Positions 16,338 to 25,578 of a stretch of 64,000 bases of DNA are shown here, one piece after another (position 1 is the stretch's first letter; every line of letters begins with the position of its first letter). The stretch lies in NCBI GenBank assembly GCA_963734365.1, contig CAVTGV010000003.1, forward strand, positions 62,001 through 126,000, read 5' to 3'. Made by a program: the position numbers and the translations under genes. Source of the DNA: JACVRW01 sp963734365. Lineage in GTDB: Bacteria; Actinomycetota; Thermoleophilia; Solirubrobacterales; Thermoleophilaceae. Under the pieces are notes generated by a model, which saw only the letters and a program-made list of their open reading frames with translations, was not told where the DNA came from and searched no databases.

Positions 16338-17133
16338 GTACGCACTGCGCTTCCTCGCCCTCGGCTACATCGCGCTGCTGCTGGGGGTCCCGGTGGTGCT
16401 CGTGTTCATCAACGCTTTCCAGGACGGGGTCGGCGCGGCCTGGGACGCCGTGACAACGCCCGAGGCCCAGCACGCCTTCTACCTCACGTTCGTGATGGTG
16501 GCCGTGGCCGTACCACTGAACACGGTGTTCGGCATCCTCTGCGCGCTCGCCATCGTGCGCCAGCGCTTTCGTGGCCGCGCCCTGCTCAACGCACTGGTGG
16601 ACCTGCCCTTCGCCGTGTCCCCCGTGGTGGTGGGCCTCGCGCTGATCCTCGTCTACGGGCGCGTGGACGGTTGGGTGGGGGAGTGGTTTGCTGAACAGGG
16701 CATCCAGATCATCTTCTCGGTGCCCGGCATGATCCTGGCCACGATCTTCGTGTCGCTGCCCTTCGTGGTGCGCGAGGTGATTCCGGTGCTGCGCGAGATC
16801 GGCACCGAGCAGGAGCAGGCGGCCGCCACCCTGGGGGCCGGCCCGCTCCAGACCTTCTTCCGCGTGACGCTGCCCGCCATCCGCTGGGGCGTCGCCTACG
16901 GCGTCGTGCTCACCACGGCGCGGGCGCTCGGAGAGTTCGGTGCGGTCAGCGTCGTGTCCGGCAAGTTGTCGGGCCGGACCGAGACGGCCACGCTGCACGT
17001 GGAGTACCTCTACAACAGTTTCAATCAGACCGGTGCGTATGCTTGTTCGGTCGTCCTTGCGCTGCTCGCGCTGGTCACGCTCCTCGCCATGAACGTCATC
17101 AAGCCGAAGGAAGCCAGGGAGGCGAAGGCATGA
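16327..17133 (+). CDS. cysW: Sulfate ABC transporter permease CysW
   Basis: The 268-residue partner of CysT has about six helices. It has LPFAVSPVVVGLALILVYG and the coupling loop EQAAATLGAGPLQTFFRVTL, both typical of CysW. It overlaps cysT at the start and cysA at the end (ATGA at 17130), so the operon is translationally coupled. Confidence 0.94.
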   Translation: MKSKYALRFLALGYIALLLGVPVVLVFINAFQDGVGAAWDAVTTPEAQHAFYLTFVMVAVAVPLNTVFGILCALAIVRQRFRGRALLNALVDLPFAVSPVVVGLALILVYGRVDGWVGEWFAEQGIQIIFSVPGMILATIFVSLPFVVREVIPVLREIGTEQEQAAATLGAGPLQTFFRVTLPAIRWGVAYGVVLTTARALGEFGAVSVVSGKLSGRTETATLHVEYLYNSFNQTGAYACSVVLALLALVTLLAMNVIKPKEAREAKA

Positions 17134-18084
17134 GCATCGTCGTCGATTCGGTTTCCAAGCGCTTCGGCGACTTCGTCGCCCTGGACGACGTGTCCCTGAA
17201 CGTCCGTGACGGTTCGCTCACCGCCTTGCTGGGCCCGAGCGGCGGCGGCAAGTCGACGCTGCTGCGCGTGATCGCCGGGCTCGAGACGCCCGACGCCGGC
17301 CGGGTGCTGATCGGCGGCGAGGATTCCACGCAGACGCCCCCACAGCGGCGCAACGTGGGTTTCGTCTTCCAGCACTACGCCGCGTTCAAGCACATGACGG
17401 TGGCCAAGAACGTGGCCTTCGGGCTCACCATCCGCAAGAAGCCCGAAGGAGGAGATCGAGACTCGGGTCGACGAGCTGCTCAAGCTCGTGCACCTCGACG
17501 GCTTCGCTCATCGCTATCCGTCCCAGCTCTCAGGCGGACAGCGCCAGCGCATGGCGCTGGCCCGCGCTCTCGCCGTCCAGCCGCGCGTGCTCCTTCTCGA
17601 CGAGCCCTTCGGCGCGCTCGACGCCACCGTGCGCAAGGAGCTGCGCGCCTGGCTGCGCCGCCTCCACGACGAGGTCCACGTGACCACCGTGTTCGTCACC
17701 CATGACCAGGAGGAGGCGATGGAGGTCGCCGAGCAGATCGTGGTGCTGAACAAGGGAAGGATCGAGCAGGTGGGCTCGCCGCGCGATCTCTACGAGAAGC
17801 CCTCCAACGAGTTCGTGATGAGCTTCGTGGGTCCCGTGACCGAGCTGTCCGAGCGCTGGATCCGCCCGCACGACGTGGAGATCCTGCTCGAGCCGGCCGA
17901 CGGGGCGGCGGAGGCGAAGGTCGATCGCATCATCCATCTCGGCTTCGAGGTGCGAGTGGAGCTCACCCTGATCGACGGCGAGTCGACCTGGGTCCAGACC
18001 ACCCGCGGCCGCACCGAGGAGCTCGAGCTCACCGAGGGAGCCATCGTGTGGCTGCGACCGGCGGATTCGCCGGTGGCGGCCTGA
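17130..18084 (+). CDS. cysA: Sulfate ABC transporter ATPase CysA, frame broken by one extra base
   Basis: The first frame from ATG 17130 carries Walker A (GPSGGGKST) and the Q-loop (VGFVFQHYAAFKHMTV), ending at IRKKP. The next frame carries EEIETRVDELLKLVHLDGFA, the ABC signature LSGGQRQRM, Walker B VLLLDEP, the H-loop VTHDQEEAMEVA, and a short C-terminal regulatory domain. The join lies in CCCGAAGGAGGAG near 17445-17455; removing one base gives an intact 317-residue ATPase. A sequencing error is likelier than a dead gene because cysTW and sbp are intact. Confidence 0.9.
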
Positions 18085-18093
18085 GAGCGGCCC

Positions 18094-18549
18094 TCAGCGC
18101 CGGGCCCAGGCGTCCGGCGACTCGGTCAGGCGCTTGACCCGGGCGGGCATGCGGCCCGCCACCACGTCGGCCAGGGTGATCTCGTCCACCACGGAGCGCA
18201 TGCTGGCGCGCAATGCGATCCAGACCACCTGAAGGTTCTCGGCGGCGCCTCCATACTCGACCTGCTCGGGCGCCTCGCCGCGCACGCTCGCCAGCGGGCC
18301 GTCGACAGCCCGGATCACCTGTCCGAGCGTCACCTCGGCGGCGGGCCGGGCGAGCCAGTAGCCGCCCTCGGCCCCGCGCTGCGCGCGGACGATCCCGGCG
18401 TGACGCAGGTCGGTGAGGATGTTCTCCAGGAACTTGAGAGGGATGTCCTGGGACTGCGCCAGGCGCTCGCCCTTCACGGGACCGTTGTCGGCCACCGCCA
18501 GCTCGAGCAGGGCTCGCACCCCATAGTCGGTCTTGGCCGATACGCGCAC
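18094..18549 (-). CDS. Rrf2-family transcriptional regulator without cysteines
   Basis: A 151-residue protein with the Rrf2 winged-helix N-terminus (MRVSAKTDYGVRALLELAVA, then QDIPLKFLENILTDLRHAGI and RGAEGGYWLARP). It has no cysteine at all, so it cannot hold the Fe-S cluster of IscR or NsrR. Cluster-free Rrf2 members such as CymR control cysteine and sulfur genes. It converges on the sulfate operon (10 bases from the cysA stop), so a role in sulfur regulation is plausible but inferred. Confidence 0.88.
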   Translation of the reverse strand: MRVSAKTDYGVRALLELAVADNGPVKGERLAQSQDIPLKFLENILTDLRHAGIVRAQRGAEGGYWLARPAAEVTLGQVIRAVDGPLASVRGEAPEQVEYGGAAENLQVVWIALRASMRSVVDEITLADVVAGRMPARVKRLTESPDAWARR

Positions 18550-18586
18550 TGCTTCGCATTGTTACCAGCCCCTAGGATCAGCCCGC

Positions 18587-19384
18587 ATGGAGGTCGACGA
18601 GATCAAGGAGCGCCAGCGCTCGCTGTGGGCGCTGAGCGACTATTCGAAGCTTTCCGAGGTCCTGCGCCCCGCAGCGGTCGCGCTCTGCGACGCCTGCGCG
18701 GTCTCGGCCGGGCAGGAGGTGCTCGACGTGGGCGCCGGCGACGGCAATTTCGCGCTGGCCTGCGCGGCGGAGGGCGCCAGCGTGGTGGCCTCCGACTTCT
18801 CGCCCCAGATGGTGGAGCTGGGCCGCGCGCGCTCGCAGGCCGAGGGCTACGAGGTCGAGTGGGTGGAGGGCGACGCCGAGGCGCTGCCCTTCGAAGCCGA
18901 GCGCTTCGACTGCGTGGGCTCGGTGTTCGGCGCGATGATCGCTCCGCGCCCCGAGGTGGTGGCTCGCGAGCTGTTCCGGGTGGTGCGTCCGGGCAACACG
19001 GTGGGCATGACGGCATGGACGCCGGGCAGCTTCTCCTCGGAGCTGTTCCAGCTCGGACGCCGTTACCAGCCTCCGCCGGCGGATCTGCCGGTGCCCGAGG
19101 AATGGGCCGTGGAGGAGACGGCTCGCAGCCGTTTCGAGGGCCTGGCGGCGACGGTGGAGGTGGAGACCCGCACGCTCACCTGGAGCGGCGAGACGGCCGA
19201 GGCGCTGGCCGCCGAGATCGAGGCGGCGGCCCCGAACTGGGCCGTCGCGCGGCGCAACCTTCCGGCCGAGCGCTACGAGGCGATGCGCGCGGAGCTCGTC
19301 GAGCTCGTGCGCAGCTGGGGTGGCGACGGTCCCGTGGCGATCGAGCACGAGTACTCGCTGATCGTCGCCCGCCGGCGCGGCTAG
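18587..19384 (+). CDS. SAM-dependent methyltransferase, class I
   Basis: The 265-residue protein has a Rossmann methyltransferase fold. Motif I is VLDVGAGDGNFALACA (about residues 46-60). An acidic residue in SDFSPQMVELGRAR probably binds the SAM ribose, and EGDAEALPFEAERFDCV covers motifs II-III. The frame is open upstream to 18533, but ATG 18587 has a methyltransferase-like N-terminus. It diverges from the Rrf2 gene. Its substrate is not evident. Confidence 0.8.
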   Translation: MEVDEIKERQRSLWALSDYSKLSEVLRPAAVALCDACAVSAGQEVLDVGAGDGNFALACAAEGASVVASDFSPQMVELGRARSQAEGYEVEWVEGDAEALPFEAERFDCVGSVFGAMIAPRPEVVARELFRVVRPGNTVGMTAWTPGSFSSELFQLGRRYQPPPADLPVPEEWAVEETARSRFEGLAATVEVETRTLTWSGETAEALAAEIEAAAPNWAVARRNLPAERYEAMRAELVELVRSWGGDGPVAIEHEYSLIVARRRG

Positions 19385-19404
19385 GACGGCGGGACGGCCG
19401 GACC

Positions 19405-20130
19405 CTGACCGCGCGGCTCGTTCTCTCCTACGACGGCGCCGGCTTCGCGGGCTGGGCGCGCCAGCCGGGGCGGCGCACGGTGCAGGCCGTGGTCGAGGAG
19501 GCGCTCTCCACGCTCACGCCCGAGCCCGTCGCGCTAACCGTGGCGGGCCGTACCGACCGCGGTGTCCACGCCCGCGGTCAGGTGGCCAGCCATGCAGGGC
19601 CGCCGGCTCCCGTGCGCAACCTCAACGCGCTGCTGCCCGACGATGTCGCGGTACTGGCCAGCGAGGCCGCGGCCGAGGGCTTCGATGCGCGCCGCGACGC
19701 CCACAGCCGCACCTACCGCTACCGCGTGCTGGGCCGCCCGCTGCGCGACCCCTTGGAGCATGGGCGCGCGCTGTGGGTGCCGGCCCCTCTCGACCGCGCG
19801 GCGCTCGACGATTGTGCCGCGGCGCTCATCGGCCGGCACGACTTCACCGCCTTCACGCCTACGCAGACCGGCCACGTGCGCTTCGAGCGCCACGTCTTCC
19901 GTGCCGAGTGGCGGGACGAAGGCGACGGAGTGCTGGCGTTCTGGATCGAGGCCGACACATTCATGCGCCACATGGTGCGCGTGCTGGTGGGAACGATGCT
20001 CGAAGGCGTCAGACCGGAGGAGTTTCGGCGACTTCTCGAGGGACGGCCCCGCCGCCAGGCGGGGGAGACAGCACCGGCCCACGGGCTTTACCTGGAGCAC
20101 GTCTCGTACGGAATATCCTCAGACCAGTGA
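19405..20130 (+). CDS. truA: tRNA pseudouridine synthase A
   Basis: The enzyme makes pseudouridine at tRNA positions 38-40. The catalytic aspartate is in GRTDRGVHARGQV, and other TruA blocks are LVLSYDGAGFAGWARQPGRR and RHMVRVLVGTMLEG. Length from CTG 19405 is 241 residues, close to normal. No ATG, GTG or TTG exists in frame before the first conserved strand, so the start is either CTG or hidden by an error. The stop overlaps surE. Confidence 0.92.
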   Translation: MTARLVLSYDGAGFAGWARQPGRRTVQAVVEEALSTLTPEPVALTVAGRTDRGVHARGQVASHAGPPAPVRNLNALLPDDVAVLASEAAAEGFDARRDAHSRTYRYRVLGRPLRDPLEHGRALWVPAPLDRAALDDCAAALIGRHDFTAFTPTQTGHVRFERHVFRAEWRDEGDGVLAFWIEADTFMRHMVRVLVGTMLEGVRPEEFRRLLEGRPRRQAGETAPAHGLYLEHVSYGISSDQ

Positions 20131-20945
20131 AGGTTCTCCTCGTAAACGACGACGGCATCACCGCCACCGGCCTGAACGTCATGCGCCAGGCTCTCCTCGA
20201 GCTGCCCGACGTAGAGCTCTCGGTGATCGCGCCGGACTCCAATCGGAGCGCCACCGCGCGCAGCATCACGATCCATCACCCACTCTGGGTGGAGGAGGTG
20301 GAATTCGGCGACGGCAGCACCGGATTCGCCACCGACGGGACGCCGGTGGACTGCGTGCGCTTCGCCACTCTCGGCCTGATCGAGTCCGTGCCCGAGCTGA
20401 TCGTCTCGGGGATCAACCACGGAGCCAACCTCGGCGACGACATCACCTACTCGGGCACCGTGGCCGCCGCGCTGGAGGGCGTGGTGCTCGGCGTGCCCGC
20501 CATCGCCGTGTCCCAGCAGGCCGATCACGGGGCAATGGACTTCCGCGCCGGCCGCCGCTGGGAGCATGAGGACTTCGAGCCCGTGGCCGCGTTCGTGGCT
20601 CGGCTCGTGGAGGAGCTGCGGGACGTGCCCGTTCCCGAGGGCACCCTGCTGAACGTGAACGCGCCGGCCGGCACGCCGCGCGGCGTCTGCGCGTGCCGCC
20701 TCGGCAAGCGCGACTACGGCGACAAGATGGAGCTCACCGAGGAAGAGGGCGGGCGCCGCCGCTACCACATCTACAGCGAGGATCCGGGCTTCCACGACGA
20801 GGAGGGAACCGACTTCGCGGCCATCGGGGACGGCCTGATAGCGGTCACGCCGCTGCACTTCGACCTCACGGACCGAGCCGGGATCGAGCAGCTGGCCGGC
20901 TTCGACCTCGAGGGCCTGTTGCGTCCGGCCGCTCGGCGGGCGTGA
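20127..20945 (+). CDS. surE: 5'/3'-nucleotidase SurE
   Basis: The 272-residue protein begins with the SurE metal-binding motif LLVNDDGITATGL and has SNRSATARSITIHHPL, SGINHGANLGDDITYSGTVA and the conserved C-terminal ITPLHFDLT-like VTPLHFDLTD. SurE hydrolyses nucleoside monophosphates and other phosphate esters with a divalent metal. GTG 20127 overlaps truA by four bases and the stop overlaps the ligA start. Confidence 0.95.
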   Translation: MKVLLVNDDGITATGLNVMRQALLELPDVELSVIAPDSNRSATARSITIHHPLWVEEVEFGDGSTGFATDGTPVDCVRFATLGLIESVPELIVSGINHGANLGDDITYSGTVAAALEGVVLGVPAIAVSQQADHGAMDFRAGRRWEHEDFEPVAAFVARLVEELRDVPVPEGTLLNVNAPAGTPRGVCACRLGKRDYGDKMELTEEEGGRRRYHIYSEDPGFHDEEGTDFAAIGDGLIAVTPLHFDLTDRAGIEQLAGFDLEGLLRPAARRA

Positions 20946-22996
20946 GCGCCGAGCAGCGAGTCGCCGAGCTGCGCAAGCAGCTCGAGTACCACGGGCACCG
21001 CTACTACGTGCTCGACGACCCGGAGGTCTCGGACGTCGAATACGACGAGCTGCTCAACGAGCTGCGCGACCTGGAGGCCGAGCATCCCGAGCTGCTCACG
21101 CCGGACTCGCCCACTCAGCGAGTGGGCGCCCAGCCACTGGACAAGTTCGACGAGATCCGGCACCTGCAGCCGATGCTGTCGCTGGCCAACGCCCGCAACG
21201 AGGAGGAGCTCGCCGCCTGGGTGCTGCGAAGCGAGCGCTACCTGGCCCGCCAGGGCGTGGAGATGGGCGAAGTGCGCTTCGTCACCGAGCCCAAGATCGA
21301 CGGGCTGGCCATCTCACTCGTCTACGAGGACGGCGTGCTGGTGCGCGGGGCCACGCGCGGCAACGGTGAGGTGGGCGAGGACGTGACTCAGAACCTGCGC
21401 ACCATCGGCTCGGTTCCGCTGCGTGTGGAGGACGCACCGCCGCTGCTCGAGGTGCGCGGCGAGATCTATCTGCCGCTGGCCGCGTTCGCCGCGCTGAACG
21501 AGCAGCGCGCCGCCGCGGGCGAGCCCACGTACGCCAATCCGCGCAACACCGCGGCGGGCTCGATCCGCCAGCTCGATCCGCAGCTCGCGGCCTCGCGTCC
21601 GCTGGCGATGTGGTGCTACAGCATCGGCGCCACCGACGGGCTCGAGTTCGAGTCCCACCATGACTCGCTCGAGTGGCTGCGCAAGCACGGTTTCCGCGTG
21701 AACGCGGACGTGGAGGTGCACGACACCGTCGATGAGGTGGTCAGCGCCTGCCGCGCCTGGGAGGAGCGCCGCCACACGCTCGACTTCGAGATCGACGGCG
21801 TGGTGGTCAAGGTCGACGAGCTCGACCTGCAGCGTCAGCTCGGTGTGGTGGGGCGTGAGCCGCGCGGCGCGATCGCCTGGAAGTTCGCGCCCACCACGGC
21901 CACGACCACGCTGCGCGAGGTGGCCTGGAACGTCGGGCGCACGGGCCACATGGTGCCCTTCGCGGTGCTCGAGCCGGTGCAGGTGTCCGGGGTCACCGTG
22001 GGGATGGCCACCCTGCACAACGAGGAGGACCTGAAGCGCAAGGACGTGCGCCCGGGCGACGAGGTGATCGTGATGCGGGCCGGCGACGTGATCCCGCAGG
22101 TGGTGTCGCCCACCGCCAAGGCGCAGAAGCGCAAGGGGCGCAAGCGCCAGCCCAAGCCTCCCGCGCGTTGCCCGGCCTGCAACACCCCCACGGTCAAGCC
22201 CGAGGGCGGCGTGTGGACCATCTGTCCCAACCGCGCCTCGTGCCCGGGGCAGGTCTTCCAGTCGGTCAAGCACTTCGTGGGGGCGATGGACATCGACGGC
22301 CTCGGTGAGGAGAACGTCCGCCGCTTCCTCGACGAGGGGCTGATCGAGAGCTTCGCCGACATCTACGACCTCACGGTGGAGCGGCTCACCCAGCTCGACC
22401 GCTTCGCCGAGGTCTCGGCCGGCAACCTCGTCGCCGCGATCGACGCGTCGCGCCAGCAGCCCTTCGATCGGGTCCTCTACGGGCTGGGCGTGCCCGGCAT
22501 CGGGTACGTCAACGCACGCAACCTGGCGCGCCAGCTGCGCTCGATGGACGCTCTGCTCGACGCTTCGCCCGAGCAGCTCACCGAGGTGGAGGGCATGGGA
22601 CCGGTGCTGGCCGCGACGGTGCACGACACGCTCGCCGAGGAGCGCGTGCGCGAGCTGGTGGCCAAGCTGCGTGAGCACGGACTGCAGCTGGAGGAGGAGG
22701 GCCCGGCTCCACCGGCCGAGGGCCCCCTCGTGGGCAAGACGCTCGTGATCACCGGCACGCTGCCCGAGCTCTCACGCGAAGCGGCCACCCGCCGCATCGA
22801 GCACGCCGGCGGCAAGGTCACCGGCTCGGTCTCGAAGAACACCGACTACCTCGTGGCCGGGGAGGATCCGGGCACCAAGTACGCGAAGGCGCGGGAGCTC
22901 GGTACGGAGATCATCGACGAGGCGGCCCTGGTCGAGCTGGCTCCCGACGATCCACCCGCCGGCGGGAGCACGCCGCCCAAGCGACGCCGCTTCTAG
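20942..22996 (+). CDS. ligA: NAD-dependent DNA ligase
   Basis: The 684-residue ligase has all domains in order: Ia (HGHRYYVLDDPEVSDVEYDE), adenylation with K118 in EPKIDGLAISLV, OB-fold, a four-cysteine zinc finger (CPAC and CPNRASC near residues 410-435), helix-hairpin-helix repeats and a C-terminal BRCT domain (LVGKTLVITGTLPELSREAA). It seals nicks in replication and repair. The GTG start overlaps surE. Confidence 0.97.
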   Translation: MSAEQRVAELRKQLEYHGHRYYVLDDPEVSDVEYDELLNELRDLEAEHPELLTPDSPTQRVGAQPLDKFDEIRHLQPMLSLANARNEEELAAWVLRSERYLARQGVEMGEVRFVTEPKIDGLAISLVYEDGVLVRGATRGNGEVGEDVTQNLRTIGSVPLRVEDAPPLLEVRGEIYLPLAAFAALNEQRAAAGEPTYANPRNTAAGSIRQLDPQLAASRPLAMWCYSIGATDGLEFESHHDSLEWLRKHGFRVNADVEVHDTVDEVVSACRAWEERRHTLDFEIDGVVVKVDELDLQRQLGVVGREPRGAIAWKFAPTTATTTLREVAWNVGRTGHMVPFAVLEPVQVSGVTVGMATLHNEEDLKRKDVRPGDEVIVMRAGDVIPQVVSPTAKAQKRKGRKRQPKPPARCPACNTPTVKPEGGVWTICPNRASCPGQVFQSVKHFVGAMDIDGLGEENVRRFLDEGLIESFADIYDLTVERLTQLDRFAEVSAGNLVAAIDASRQQPFDRVLYGLGVPGIGYVNARNLARQLRSMDALLDASPEQLTEVEGMGPVLAATVHDTLAEERVRELVAKLREHGLQLEEEGPAPPAEGPLVGKTLVITGTLPELSREAATRRIEHAGGKVTGSVSKNTDYLVAGEDPGTKYAKARELGTEIIDEAALVELAPDDPPAGGSTPPKRRRF

Positions 22997-23000
22997 ACGG

Positions 23001-24236
23001 TCACTTGATCGCCGCGATCGCCTGGACCATCGCATCCTGGATGCTCCGGGCGCCGCCCGGATAGACGTTGTTCATCAGGATCGAGAACGCCACCTGCTCG
23101 CTCGAGCGCAGCTCGCAGTAACCCGACAGCGCGCTCACGTTCGAGAGCGTGCCGGTCTTGCCCACGCAGTGCGATCGGGCGGGCCCGCGGCGCATCCGCG
23201 TGGCCAGCGTGCCGTCGCGTCCCGCGATCGACAGCGAGTCCCGGTACTCGCCCCCGAGCTCCTCCGTGTCCTGCTCGCTCATCGCGGTCAGGAGGTTGAC
23301 CACCTGGCGCGGCGAGGCCCGGTCCCCGCGCGAGAGTCCGGAGCCGTCGACCATCCGCACGCGCGAGCCCAGGCGCCGGGCGTAGCCGGAAGCGAGCCGC
23401 GCTCCGCCGCGGGTGGTGCCCCGGCCGTTGGCCTGGAGGGCAAGGTCCTTGAGCAGCATCTCCGCGAAGAAGTTGTCCGAGGGCTTGTTGGTCAGCTCGA
23501 TCAGGCGCTCCATGGGCGGCGAGTCGACGCTGGCCAGGACCTCGCTCTCGACGGGGGCCACCCTCGAGCGGGGCCGCAGGCGGACCTTTACGCCGCGCCG
23601 CTCGAGCGCGGCGTCCAGCTGGAGCGCCGCGAACGCCGGCGGGTTGGCCTGGAACGAGCTGCCGCGCTCGTTGCCGAGGCCGCGGTTGAAGGAGAGGGCA
23701 CTGAGCGGGCCGACCCAGATCGACGTGCCGTAGCCCGAGTCGGGACCACCGCGCAGTGAGTCGAAGCGCGACTCGTCGCCGTACACGCGCCCGCTCACGC
23801 GCTCGATCCCCGTGTCCTCGAGCAGCGCGGCCAGCCGCTCCACGCTGGCCCCGCCCCCGTAGCTGCGGCCCACGAAGCTCTTGGTGCCGAAGGTGGGGTC
23901 CCCGCCGCCGCGCAGGTACAGGCTGCCGCGCCAGACCCCGTCCGCGTCGAGCGCCCCGGCGCCCAGCACCTCGGTGCCCAGCGTGCCCTCGCTGCCGTAG
24001 CGGGCCAGGGCGGCCGCGGTGGTGAACAGCTTCGTGTTGGAGGCGAGGATGCGCGCTCGGTTCTGCCTGTAGTGGAACAGGGTCTCGCCCGTGGTCAGGT
24101 TGACCACGTGGGCGCCGGAGCTGGCCCCGGCCCCCCGCATGTAGCGGGTGAGACGCTTGACGAGGGCGTCGTCGGCCGCCGCCGTGGCGGGCGCGAGGAG
24201 CATCAGCAGCAGGCTGAGAAAGGCGATCCGGCGCAT
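23001..24236 (-). CDS. dacB: D-alanyl-D-alanine carboxypeptidase/endopeptidase, PBP4 class
   Basis: The 411-residue protein has a signal peptide (about residues 1-21, ending ATAAA). The three active-site motifs of class C penicillin-binding proteins are S66-N-T-K69, SDN (KPSDNFFAEMLLKDL) and KTGT (VGKTGTLSNVSALSG). The insert domain between the first two motifs is present. It trims or cleaves peptidoglycan peptides outside the cell. It converges with ligA, five bases apart. Confidence 0.93.
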   Translation of the reverse strand: MRRIAFLSLLLMLLAPATAAADDALVKRLTRYMRGAGASSGAHVVNLTTGETLFHYRQNRARILASNTKLFTTAAALARYGSEGTLGTEVLGAGALDADGVWRGSLYLRGGGDPTFGTKSFVGRSYGGGASVERLAALLEDTGIERVSGRVYGDESRFDSLRGGPDSGYGTSIWVGPLSALSFNRGLGNERGSSFQANPPAFAALQLDAALERRGVKVRLRPRSRVAPVESEVLASVDSPPMERLIELTNKPSDNFFAEMLLKDLALQANGRGTTRGGARLASGYARRLGSRVRMVDGSGLSRGDRASPRQVVNLLTAMSEQDTEELGGEYRDSLSIAGRDGTLATRMRRGPARSHCVGKTGTLSNVSALSGYCELRSSEQVAFSILMNNVYPGGARSIQDAMVQAIAAIK

Positions 24237-24305
24237 GGAGCCCGGAACACGCTAGCGGGGCGTCCGGAGCGGTCCGTCAGCGGCTCGGCCATACTTGCCG
24301 GACCT

Positions 24306-25574
24306 ATGGGCGAAGTCGTAAAGCTCCAGAAACCCGCCGCCAAGGCCAAGCCGAAGCGGGCGAAGGCGCGCACGCGCCGGCCCCGGCGCTCGCGCACCGC
24401 GCTCGTGCTCGGGGGCGGCGGATTCACCGGCGGCGTCTACGAGATCGGCGCCCTGCGCGCCCTCGACCTGCTGGCCGTCAACCGGACGGTCAACCAGTTC
24501 GACGTCTACGTGGGCACCAGCGCGGGCTCGTTCGTGGCCTCCCTGGCCGCCAACGGGGTGACCCCCGAGGAGATGATGCGGGTGGTCAACCAGCAGGTGC
24601 CCACTCCCTTCCGCGATGTGGACCGCGGCACCCTGATGCGTCCCAACGCCCTCGAGTTCGCCCAGAGCGCGGCGCTGCTGCCGCTGCGGATGCTCGGCCT
24701 GGCCCGCAACTTCGTGAGCCAGTTGAGCAGCACGTCGCTGATCGATCTGGCCGTGGGGGTGGCCGAGTCGATGCCCTCGGGCCTGTACGACGGCAGCGGC
24801 ATACAGGAGTACCTCGAGGCGGTCCTCTCCGATCCGGACCGCGTGAACGACTTCCGCCTGCTCGACAACGAGCTGTTCCTGCCGGCCACCGATCTCGACA
24901 CCTGCGAGCGGATCATCCTGGGCGGCGCCGAGTGGGACGACGTCCCGATCGCCCGCGCCGTGGCCGCGTCCACGGCGCTGCCGATGGTCTACAAGCCGGT
25001 GGAGATCAAGGGTCGCCACCTGGTGGACGGCGGGCTGCGCTCCACCACGAACGTCGACGTGGCGGTGGAGGCGGGGGCGAAGTTCGTGATCGTGGTCAAC
25101 CCGCTCGTGCCCTACGTGAACGACTTCCAGAAGGTGATTCCCACCATGCTCGGCAGCCGGGTGCGCCGGGTGCGCGACATGGGCTTCCCCCAGATCGGCT
25201 ACCAGGCCTTCAAGCTGATCGCGCATCAGCGCCTGCACGAAGCGGTGGCGCGCTGGAAGGAGCGCTACCCGGGCGTGGACATCATCCTGATCGAGCCCGA
25301 CCCCAACGACGAGCTGATGTTCGAGACCAACATCCTCAACTTCACCCGCCGCGTGGAGATCGCCCGCCACGGCTTCGAGTCGGTCACGCTGAGGCTGGCG
25401 TCGGACTACGACGACATCAAGGCGGTGTGCGCCAAGCACGGGATCGAGATCTCGGCCACGCGTGTGCGCAAGGTGGTGCGCAAGTTCTCCAAGGAGCGCG
25501 AGCGCTCGGCCGGCTGGCGGCGGATCCTCGAGCAGACCACCGGCGCGCTGCTGCGCCAGACCGACCAGGCCTGA
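24306..25574 (+). CDS. Patatin-like phospholipase family protein
   Basis: The 422-residue protein has a Lys/Arg-rich N-terminus (residues 8-32) and then the patatin fold. Key features are the oxyanion loop GGGGFTGGVYEIGAL, the nucleophile elbow GTSAGS with S72, and the catalytic aspartate in LVDGGLRSTTNVD. It should act as a serine/aspartate lipid acyl hydrolase. The C-terminal region after about residue 300 is not one I recognise. The substrate is unknown. Confidence 0.87.
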   Translation: MGEVVKLQKPAAKAKPKRAKARTRRPRRSRTALVLGGGGFTGGVYEIGALRALDLLAVNRTVNQFDVYVGTSAGSFVASLAANGVTPEEMMRVVNQQVPTPFRDVDRGTLMRPNALEFAQSAALLPLRMLGLARNFVSQLSSTSLIDLAVGVAESMPSGLYDGSGIQEYLEAVLSDPDRVNDFRLLDNELFLPATDLDTCERIILGGAEWDDVPIARAVAASTALPMVYKPVEIKGRHLVDGGLRSTTNVDVAVEAGAKFVIVVNPLVPYVNDFQKVIPTMLGSRVRRVRDMGFPQIGYQAFKLIAHQRLHEAVARWKERYPGVDIILIEPDPNDELMFETNILNFTRRVEIARHGFESVTLRLASDYDDIKAVCAKHGIEISATRVRKVVRKFSKERERSAGWRRILEQTTGALLRQTDQA

Positions 25575-25578
25575 CCGG

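Noticed and set aside
21314..22678. Long minus-strand frame opposite ligA
   Set aside because: Antisense shadow of a well-supported ligase; no recognisable domain.
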